Positions 21,827 through 26,913 of a stretch of 26,913 nt of DNA are shown here, in pieces. Numbering within the stretch: the first letter of the stretch is position 1; every line of letters starts with the position of its first letter. Below the pieces are notes generated by a model. That model was not told where the DNA came from. It saw only the letters and a list, made by a program, of their open reading frames with translations, and made no database searches. The translations under genes were made by a program, and so were the position numbers. The stretch spans positions 1 to 26,913 of the forward strand of contig JAVBQG010000063.1 in the NCBI GenBank assembly GCA_031549185.1, written 5' to 3'. Origin of the DNA: JAVBQG01 sp031549185. GTDB taxonomy: Bacteria > Synergistota > Synergistia > Synergistales > Synergistaceae.

Positions 21827-21846
21827 GTATTTGGGATACGGGATAC
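21827..21846. promoter_or_regulatory. Candidate GntR operator (tandem GGGATAC)
   Basis: Upstream of the GntR gene, GTATTTGGGATAC forms a GTAT-N5-ATAC inverted repeat, and GGGATAC occurs twice in tandem (21833-21846). FadR-type regulators bind short palindromes of this sort near their own start. No second copy was found before tctC. Confidence 0.3.
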
Positions 21847-21930
21847 TAAGTGCTGTTATTATGAATTTTCCGGGGAAGGCTGTCATGCGTAAAATCGTTT
21901 CTCTTGAATATGTATTTAGCGCAAACAAAG

Positions 21931-21960
21931 AAAAACGACCCCGAAAGTAAATCGGGATCG
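21931..21960 (-). terminator. Rho-independent terminator of the methylmalonyl-CoA decarboxylase operon
   Basis: On the minus strand CGATCCCGA (21952-21960) pairs with TCGGGGTCG (21936-21944), one wobble pair, 7-nt loop, then TTTTTCTTTG. It lies about 35 nt after the stop of the beta subunit gene. Confidence 0.87.
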
Positions 21961-21994
21961 CTCGTCTTACTTGTTTTACCTTAATTTTTAAAAA

Positions 21995-23143
21995 TTACTT
22001 TGTCAGGAGCGTCAGCATCGCTCCCGCCGCGACCGCCGTGCCGATAACGCCCGCGACGTTCGGTCCCATTGCGTGCATCAGCAGGAAGCTGCTGGGGTTC
22101 TCCTTCTGCACCGTACGCTGTACGACGCGCGCCGCCATGGGAACGGCCGAGACGCCCGCAGCGCCGATGGCGGGGTTGATCTTGCCCTTCGACATGATCT
22201 TGAAGACCTGACCGAGCGCGAGGCCGCCGGCGGTACTGAAGCCGAAGGCCACGAGGCCCAGGAAGATGATCTTGATCGTGTTCACCGTCAGGAAGTCGGC
22301 CGCGTTCATCGTGGCGCCGACGGAGATGCCGAGGAAGATCGTGGTGGCGTTCAGGACCTCGTTCTGTGCCGCCTGGCTGAGGCGCTCGGTGCAGCCGGAC
22401 TCACGCAGGAGGTTGCCGAACATCAGCATGCCGACGAGCGGAACGCACGCGGGGAGGATCAGGCCGCAGGCGATGGTCGAGATGATCGGGAAGAGAACCC
22501 TCTCGAGCTTGCTGACCGGACGGAGCTGGTCCATCTTGATCGCGCGATCCTGCTTGGTGGTGAGCAGCTTGATGACCGGCGGCTGGATCAGCGGCACCAG
22601 CGACATATAACTGTATGCCGCGACGGCCACGGCTCCCAGTATCTCAGGAGCCAGCTTGGTACAGAGGTAGATGGCCGTCGGGCCGTCCGCACCTCCGATG
22701 ATCCCGATGCCCGCCGCCTGCTTGATGGTGAAGCCCATTATCATGGCGCCGATGACGGCGATGAAGACGCCGAGCTGCGCCGAGGCGCCGAGCAGGAACG
22801 TGATGGGGTTTGCCAGCAGTGGACCGAAGTCCGTCAAAGCCCCTATCCCCATGAATATGATGATCGGATAGAGCTCGTGATTGATGCCGAACATGACGTA
22901 GTACAAAAATCCGCCGTGCGGGTTATTGGGGCTCGGCCCCTCGATGATGCCCGACAACGGCAGGTTGACGATAAGGCAGCCGAACGCGATCGGCAACAGC
23001 AGAAGGGGCTCGAAGCCCTTTGCGATCGCGAGATAGAGCAGGATAAAGGAAACGATGAGCATGACGAGATTGCCGAGCGTCAAGCCGACAATGCCCGAGT
23101 TCTCCACGATTCCTTTCAATGCGGTCAAATAAATATCAAACAT
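21995..23143 (-). CDS. mmdB: Na+-translocating decarboxylase beta subunit (methylmalonyl-CoA decarboxylase)
   Basis: Membrane subunit that decarboxylates carboxybiotin and pumps Na+ outward. It has 382 aa and about ten hydrophobic segments. The Na+-site motif GIIGGADGPTAIY includes D153, the conserved aspartate of OadB/MmdB/GcdB. SYMSLVPLIQPPVIKLLTTK and a C-terminal NVAGVIGTAVAAG are also conserved. The ATG at 23143 has GGAGGAGG about 8 nt upstream. It is the last gene of the operon, after the biotin carrier, and ends at a terminator. Assignment to methylmalonyl-CoA rather than oxaloacetate or glutaconyl-CoA rests on the mutase and epimerase genes upstream. Confidence 0.94.
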   Translation of the reverse strand: MFDIYLTALKGIVENSGIVGLTLGNLVMLIVSFILLYLAIAKGFEPLLLLPIAFGCLIVNLPLSGIIEGPSPNNPHGGFLYYVMFGINHELYPIIIFMGIGALTDFGPLLANPITFLLGASAQLGVFIAVIGAMIMGFTIKQAAGIGIIGGADGPTAIYLCTKLAPEILGAVAVAAYSYMSLVPLIQPPVIKLLTTKQDRAIKMDQLRPVSKLERVLFPIISTIACGLILPACVPLVGMLMFGNLLRESGCTERLSQAAQNEVLNATTIFLGISVGATMNAADFLTVNTIKIIFLGLVAFGFSTAGGLALGQVFKIMSKGKINPAIGAAGVSAVPMAARVVQRTVQKENPSSFLLMHAMGPNVAGVIGTAVAAGAMLTLLTK

Positions 23144-23179
23144 GGCAAACTACCTCCTCCGCTAAGCCGGTCGATCGGC

Positions 23180-23587
23180 TCAGCCGATGACGAGAAGCGT
23201 ATCACCCGTGTTGACGGAGTCACCCTCTTTGCAGTTCACCTGCGTGATGGTTCCTGCGACCGGCGCGTAGATCTCGTTTTCCATCTTCATCGCCTCAAGG
23301 ATCAGGACGAGCTGTCCCTCGCTCACGGCGTCGCCCTGCTTGACGGGCAGCTTCCAGATTTTGCCGGGCATCGGAGCGGAGATCGTGCCGGCGCCGGCCG
23401 CCGCGGGTGCCGCCGCGGGCTTGGGCGCTGCCGCAGGTGCGGGAGCCGCTGCCACGGGAGCGGGCGCAGCCACAGGAGCAGGAGCCGCAACGGGGGCAGG
23501 AGCGGCGACGGGCGCGCCGGCACCCATCTCCTCCACTACGACGTCGTAAGACTTACCATTCACAGATACTCGATACGTACGACCCAT
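23180..23587 (-). CDS. mmdC: Biotin carrier subunit of the Na+-translocating decarboxylase
   Basis: Carries the carboxyl group from the alpha subunit to the membrane beta subunit. It has 135 aa. The C-terminal biotinyl domain (about 68-135) contains EAMKMEN, with K101 as the biotinylated lysine. The N-terminal about 20 residues form a small conserved segment (RTYRVSVNGKSYDVVVEE). Between them lies a flexible Ala/Pro linker (about 24-67) built from tandem PVAAPA units, matching the swinging-arm role; its DNA is correspondingly repetitive. The ATG at 23587 has AGGAGG upstream. Gene order is delta, carrier, beta. Confidence 0.95.
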   Translation of the reverse strand: MGRTYRVSVNGKSYDVVVEEMGAGAPVAAPAPVAAPAPVAAPAPVAAAPAPAAAPKPAAAPAAAGAGTISAPMPGKIWKLPVKQGDAVSEGQLVLILEAMKMENEIYAPVAGTITQVNCKEGDSVNTGDTLLVIG

Positions 23588-23628
23588 TTCTAAAAACCTC
23601 CTCTAAAATATGAATATTTTCCCGCGGA

Positions 23629-24042
23629 TTAATCCGCGAAACCTTCGCTGTTCTGAAGCCTGCCGGTCATCCGCCATGCCGTTCCCTGCACGAGGGCCGG
23701 GGTCGGAGCAAAGCTGACGATGCGCGCGCCTGCGCCGCAGATAGCCGCGATCGCCGCCGTGATGACCGCGACGAGCTCGCCATCGTCTGCAGCGGCCGCT
23801 GCCGGTGCAGGTGCCACAAGCGAAGCGCCGGATGCCGGGGAAGGCGTCGGCGCGGATGCCGCCGCCTGCGGAGCCGCTTTTGCCGCCGTCGCCGCTTCGA
23901 TCGCCCGTGTAAGTACTTTGATCCCCATCATCACCAGCATCAGGCCGACGATTACCAGGAAGACGATGCTGAAGGCGATGACGGACATCAGAAGTCCGCC
24001 GCCCATCCCTACAAAGTGACTGGAAATACTGCTGGCTCCCAT
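23629..24042 (-). CDS. mmdD: Na+-translocating decarboxylase delta/gamma subunit (OadG family)
   Basis: Small membrane-anchored subunit that assembles alpha with beta. It has 137 aa: one N-terminal membrane helix (about 14-42, LLMSVIAFSIVFLVIVGLML), an Ala/Pro/Ser-rich linker (about 53-84), then a C-terminal segment DGELVAVITAAIAAICG and TAWRMTGRLQNSEGF, the short conserved tail of OadG/MmdD proteins. The ATG at 24042 has GAGGGGTG upstream and lies 13 nt after the alpha subunit stop. It is placed between alpha and the biotin carrier, the common order. Confidence 0.88.
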   Translation of the reverse strand: MGASSISSHFVGMGGGLLMSVIAFSIVFLVIVGLMLVMMGIKVLTRAIEAATAAKAAPQAAASAPTPSPASGASLVAPAPAAAAADDGELVAVITAAIAAICGAGARIVSFAPTPALVQGTAWRMTGRLQNSEGFAD

Positions 24043-24055
24043 ACCTTCACCCCTC

Positions 24056-25615
24056 TTAGCCGGGCATTACGCCGTGCTTGCGCTTCGGACGCAGTTCCCG
24101 TTTGTCCTCGGTCATCTGCAGCGCCTGATAGAGCGCCACGCGAGTCTCCTCGGGCAGGATGACCCTGTCGACGAAACCTCTCGCCGCCGCCGCGTACGGG
24201 TTGGCGAAGGCCTCGCGGTACTCCTCGATCTTCTCCGCGCGCATGGCCGCCTTATCCTCGGCCGCGTCGATCTCCTTGCGGAAGATGATGTTCGCCGCGC
24301 CCTCGGCGCCCATAACCGCGATCTCGGCCTGGGGCCACGCGAGCACGACGTCCGCTCCGAGGTCCTTGCTGCACATGCCGAGGTACGAGCCGCCGTACGC
24401 CTTGCGGAGGACGATGGTGATCTTCGGCGCCGTCGCCTCGCTGTATGCGTAGAGAAGTTTCGCGCCGTGTTTGATGATGCCGCCCATCTCCTGGTTGAGG
24501 CCGGGCAGATAGCCGGGCACGTCCTCGAAGGTCACGATGGGGATATTGTACGAGTCGCAGATACGGATGTGGCGCGCAGCCTTGCAGGACGCGTCGATGT
24601 CGAGGCAGCCCGCCATGACCTTCGCCTGGTTGGCGATGATGCCGATGACTCTTCCGCCGACGCGGGCGAAGCCCGTGACGATGTTCTGCGCATACAGGGG
24701 CTGGACCTCGAAGAAGTCCGCGTTGTCGACGACCTTGCGGATGACGTCGCGAACGTCGTAGGCCTTGTTCGGGTTCGTGGGGACGACTTCGCGCAGGGAC
24801 ATGTCGATGCGCGCCGGGTCGTCGCCGGTGTCCTTGTAGGGGGGTTCCTCGAGATTGTTGCTCGGGAGGTAAGAGAGGGCCTTGCGGACCTGCTGGTAGC
24901 ACTCGTCCTCGTTCTGCGCGAAGAAGTGCGCCACGCCGGAGGTCTGGTTGTGGGCGCGCGCGCCGCCGATCTGCTCGGAGGTGACGTCCTCGCCCGTGAC
25001 TGCCTTGATGACCTGCGGGCCCGTGATGTGCATGATACCGACCTTGTCCACCATAAAGACGAAATCCGTCAATGCCGGGCTGTAGACCGCGCCGCCCGCG
25101 CAGGGGCCGGCGATGACCGAGAACTGTGGGACGACGCCGGACGCCTTGACGTTGCGGAAGAAGATGCTGCCGTAGCCGGAGAGGGCGTCGACCGCCTCCT
25201 GGATGCGCGCGCCGCCGGAGTCATTGATGCCGATGCAGGGAGCGCCGTTCTGAATCGAGAGGTCCAGAACCTTGCAGATCTTCTTCGCGTGCGCCTCGCC
25301 GAGCGAGCCGCCGATGACCGTGAAGTCCTGGCTGAACACGTAAACGATACGGCCTTCGACCGTGCCGTAGCCTGTAACGACGCCGTCGCCGGGGAAGACG
25401 GTCTTCTCCATGCCGAAGTTGGTGCAGCGGTGCTCGACAAGCTCGTCGAGTTCCACGAAGCTGCCCGGATCGAGAATCTTGTCGATTCTCTCCCGGGCCG
25501 TGAGCTTGCCCTTCTCATGCTGTTTGGCGATGGCTTTTTCTCCACCGCCCTGTGAGGCCTTCTCTCGCTTCGCGATGAGCTTCTCACAGAGTTGATCGAT
25601 CGTACGATCCGCCAT
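24056..25615 (-). CDS. mmdA: Methylmalonyl-CoA decarboxylase alpha subunit (carboxyltransferase)
   Basis: Transfers the carboxyl group of methylmalonyl-CoA to biotin on the carrier subunit, giving propionyl-CoA. It has 519 aa, standard for the MmdA/PccB carboxyltransferase family with two crotonase-like halves. The N-half has GGSLGEAHAKKICKVLDLS and GAPCIGINDSGGARIQE, then AGPCAGGAVYSPALTDF. The C-half has GIIANQAKVMAGCLD, the GAKLLYAYSEATAPK segment and GGSYLGMCSKDLGADVVLAW with AVMGAEGAANI. The ATG at 25615 has AAAGGAGG 9 nt upstream. It follows the epimerase gene by 68 nt across a perfect hairpin. A propionyl-CoA carboxylase beta role is less likely because Na+-pump subunits follow. Confidence 0.95.
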   Translation of the reverse strand: MADRTIDQLCEKLIAKREKASQGGGEKAIAKQHEKGKLTARERIDKILDPGSFVELDELVEHRCTNFGMEKTVFPGDGVVTGYGTVEGRIVYVFSQDFTVIGGSLGEAHAKKICKVLDLSIQNGAPCIGINDSGGARIQEAVDALSGYGSIFFRNVKASGVVPQFSVIAGPCAGGAVYSPALTDFVFMVDKVGIMHITGPQVIKAVTGEDVTSEQIGGARAHNQTSGVAHFFAQNEDECYQQVRKALSYLPSNNLEEPPYKDTGDDPARIDMSLREVVPTNPNKAYDVRDVIRKVVDNADFFEVQPLYAQNIVTGFARVGGRVIGIIANQAKVMAGCLDIDASCKAARHIRICDSYNIPIVTFEDVPGYLPGLNQEMGGIIKHGAKLLYAYSEATAPKITIVLRKAYGGSYLGMCSKDLGADVVLAWPQAEIAVMGAEGAANIIFRKEIDAAEDKAAMRAEKIEEYREAFANPYAAAARGFVDRVILPEETRVALYQALQMTEDKRELRPKRKHGVMPG

Positions 25616-25642
25616 ACTCGCAAACCTCCTTTATGCATATAA

Positions 25643-25670
25643 GCTTCCGGGGCAGGTTCGCCCCGGAAGC
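25643..25670 (-). promoter_or_regulatory. Intercistronic hairpin between epimerase and mmdA
   Basis: GCTTCCGGGGC (25643-25653) and GCCCCGGAAGC (25660-25670) form a perfect 11-bp stem with a 6-nt loop. No T-run follows on the minus strand, so it is more likely an mRNA processing or stability element than a full terminator. Confidence 0.6.
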
Positions 25671-25683
25671 CATACTTCACTGC

Positions 25684-26085
25684 CTAACGCTGGCTCAGCT
25701 CGAGCAGGATGCCGCCCGTCGCCTTCGGATGCAGGAAGGCAATCATCGCGCCGCCCGCTCCCTTTCTCGGCTGTTCGTCGATCAGCCGGACACCCTTTTC
25801 CTTGAGTTCCGCAAGAGCTTTTTCCAGATCGTCGACGCGAATGGCAAGGTGATGGATGCCTTCGCCTTTTTTCTCGATGAACTTGGCGATGGGGCTCTCG
25901 GGCGAGGTCGCCTCGAGCAGCTCGATCTCCGACTCCTTGATCGGAAGAAAGGCTGTGGTGACCTTCTGGTCCTCGACAGTCTCGGTGCCCGTGCATTTCA
26001 CGCCCAGCGCGCTCTCCCAAAACGGAAGAGATTCCTGGATGCTGTTCACCGCGATGCCTATATGGTCGATAACTGTGGTGTTCAT
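25684..26085 (-). CDS. mce: Methylmalonyl-CoA epimerase
   Basis: Interconverts (R)- and (S)-methylmalonyl-CoA, linking the mutase (which makes R) to the decarboxylase (which uses S). It has 133 aa, the usual length of this vicinal oxygen chelate enzyme. Expected metal ligands are seen: H8 in IDHIGIAV, H78 or H79 in GEGIHHLAIRVDD, and E129 in GILLELSQR; E55 lies in the conserved IELLEAT strand. The KGAGGAMIAFLHPKATGG segment is also characteristic. The ATG at 26085 has AAAGGGGGT upstream. It sits between mutase and decarboxylase genes, confirming the pathway. Confidence 0.95.
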   Translation of the reverse strand: MNTTVIDHIGIAVNSIQESLPFWESALGVKCTGTETVEDQKVTTAFLPIKESEIELLEATSPESPIAKFIEKKGEGIHHLAIRVDDLEKALAELKEKGVRLIDEQPRKGAGGAMIAFLHPKATGGILLELSQR

Positions 26086-26120
26086 GGTTCTACCCCCTTT
26101 ACTGACCCAATTTTTTTGAT

Positions 26121-26148
26121 TGTATAACAGTTCTATATCGTTTGCCAG
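26121..26148 (-). promoter_or_regulatory. Candidate internal promoter before the epimerase gene
   Basis: On the minus strand CTGGCA (26143-26148), a 16-nt spacer and TATACA (26121-26126) lie in the 88-nt AT-rich gap after the mutase small subunit. It could allow the epimerase-decarboxylase genes to be expressed apart from the mutase. Confidence 0.35.
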
Positions 26149-26173
26149 TGCTTTGCGGAAATTGCGTCAACGA

Positions 26174-26581
26174 TTATCCGCGTTTTTCCGCAACCGCTTT
26201 TTTGAGCCAGTCGATGCAGTCGGTCGTCGGGGTACCGGGGCCGAAGATCGCACCCGCCCCGACGGAAAGCAGCGTGGGAACGTCCGTCTCCGGGATGACG
26301 CCGCCGCCGAAGACGACGATGTCCGCGGCGTTCTTCTCCTTGAGCAGAGAGACGATCGCCTTGAAATAGTGCTCGTGCGCACCGGAAAGAACCGAAAGTC
26401 CGATCGCGTCCGCGTCTTCCTGAATCGCCGTCTCCACGATCTGTTCGGGCGTCTGGCGAAGTCCCGTATAGATAACCTCCATGCCGGCGTCGCGGAACGC
26501 GCGGGCAATGACCTTCGCGCCCCTGTCGTGGCCGTCGAGCCCCGGCTTTGCAACCACTACTCTGATTTTTTTATCAGCCAT
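26174..26581 (-). CDS. Methylmalonyl-CoA mutase small subunit, cobalamin-binding domain
   Basis: The B12-binding half of a two-subunit methylmalonyl-CoA mutase, 135 aa. It has the DxHxxG motif (D16, H18, G21 in KPGLDGHDRGAKV), where H18 would replace the dimethylbenzimidazole ligand of cobalamin. LSVLSGAHEHY and VVFGGGVIPETD are the other cofactor-contact motifs. The ATG at 26581 is preferred because GAGGAGGT lies 8 nt upstream; a GTG one codon earlier is possible. The large subunit gene ends 28 nt upstream on the same strand. Separate subunits like this are common in archaea and many anaerobes, in contrast to the fused MutB. Confidence 0.94.
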   Translation of the reverse strand: MADKKIRVVVAKPGLDGHDRGAKVIARAFRDAGMEVIYTGLRQTPEQIVETAIQEDADAIGLSVLSGAHEHYFKAIVSLLKEKNAADIVVFGGGVIPETDVPTLLSVGAGAIFGPGTPTTDCIDWLKKAVAEKRG

Positions 26582-26609
26582 CACGATTTACCTCCTCGAA
26601 GAGCCTTTT

Positions 26610-26913
26610 CTACAGGACCACGTTCTCTTTGTACTCGCCGAAGACCTCGCGAAGCACGCCGCAGATCTCGCCTTCCGTCGCGTAGATGCGAACGGCGTCG
26701 AGGATCTTCGGCATCAGGTTGTCGCCGTCTTCCGCCGCCTTGCGCACATCCTCCAGCGTCGCCTTCACGCGAACGTTGTCGCGGCCTTCCTTCATCTTGC
26801 GAAGCTTGGTGACCTGGTTCGTGCCGACGGAGGGATCGACGCGGAGCAGCTGCCGCTCGGAGTCGTCCTCCTTGACTTGGAACTTGTTGACGCCGACGAC
26901 GATCTGGTCCTGA
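26610..26913 (-). CDS. Methylmalonyl-CoA mutase large subunit, C-terminal fragment (cut by window edge)
   Basis: The frame is open from the right edge, reading QDQIVVGVNKFQVKEDDSER and onward to the stop at 26610. IVVGVNKF and the C-terminal AAEDGDNLMPKILDAVRIYA and GEICGVLREVFGEY are typical of the catalytic (N-terminal barrel) subunit's end. About 100 residues are visible. The enzyme rearranges succinyl-CoA and (R)-methylmalonyl-CoA using adenosylcobalamin, which is bound by the small subunit encoded 28 nt downstream. The ATG at 26795 is internal and not the true start. It is the first visible gene of the decarboxylation operon. Confidence 0.92.
   Translation of the reverse strand, partial: QDQIVVGVNKFQVKEDDSERQLLRVDPSVGTNQVTKLRKMKEGRDNVRVKATLEDVRKAAEDGDNLMPKILDAVRIYATEGEICGVLREVFGEYKENVVL

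Noticed and set aside
23400..23520. Short tandem DNA repeat
   Set aside because: It is explained by the PVAAPA linker of the biotin carrier protein, normal for this subunit.
22073..25555. Two long plus-strand frames opposite mmdB/mmdC and mmdA
   Set aside because: Shadow frames with no family motifs; the minus strand holds the conserved decarboxylase genes.
1..26913. CRISPR arrays, tRNA or rRNA genes, transposases and phage genes
   Set aside because: None could be supported by reading either strand; the only repeats are the two short dispersed families described.

Overview
The window is GC-rich, tightly packed bacterial DNA with short intergenic gaps. It encodes a Na+-pumping methylmalonyl-CoA decarboxylase with a two-subunit methylmalonyl-CoA mutase, tripartite tricarboxylate and dipeptide importers, Fe-S oxidoreductases and a probable outer-membrane barrel. 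Together these suggest a double-membraned anaerobe that ferments amino acids and peptides. Synergistota is my best guess, but this is inference from gene content; there is no rRNA or marker phylogeny here. No tRNA, rRNA, CRISPR array, transposase or phage gene was seen, and no gene-free stretch exceeds 300 bases.

Layout. 1-2373 (+): the tail of an unknown gene, then a three-gene phospholipid cassette (CDP-alcohol phosphatidyltransferase, CDP-diglyceride synthase, PlsC-type acyltransferase). 2394-5004 (-): PatB/MalY-type aminotransferase/C-S lyase, fumarylacetoacetate-hydrolase-family enzyme, and an unrecognised acidic protein ending at a clear terminator. 5189-5707 (-): ParE/RelE-type toxin with its antitoxin. 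5894-13061 (+): a probable eight-gene operon of phosphoglycerate mutase, M19 dipeptidase, four dipeptide ABC transporter genes (no binding protein in the window), S66 LD-carboxypeptidase and a GrpB-family protein. It reads as peptide or muropeptide uptake and trimming.

13244-15592 (+): GltS-type glutamate symporter and a ferredoxin-fused aldo/keto reductase. 15709-16536 (-): ferredoxin-fused nitroreductase. 16715-17719 (+): DUF1232 membrane protein and a small exported barrel-like protein. 17848-21795 (-): FadR-type GntR regulator followed by tctC, tctB, tctA. 21995-26913 (-): methylmalonyl-CoA mutase large subunit (truncated by the window edge), small B12-binding subunit, epimerase, then decarboxylase alpha, delta, biotin carrier and beta. 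This last operon converts succinyl-CoA to propionyl-CoA plus CO2 while exporting Na+.

The most unusual signals are two dispersed repeat families. The first is a 44-nt element present three times, always in the same orientation relative to the neighbouring gene and always at its 5' end. Twice it ends 15-17 nt before a start codon and once it lies in frame inside the N-terminus of an ABC ATPase. In all three copies one frame is open and encodes a similar peptide. The second is a GTAGGGGCG palindromic element present at two convergent gene junctions, with paired stem changes between copies. Neither is explained by the annotated genes.
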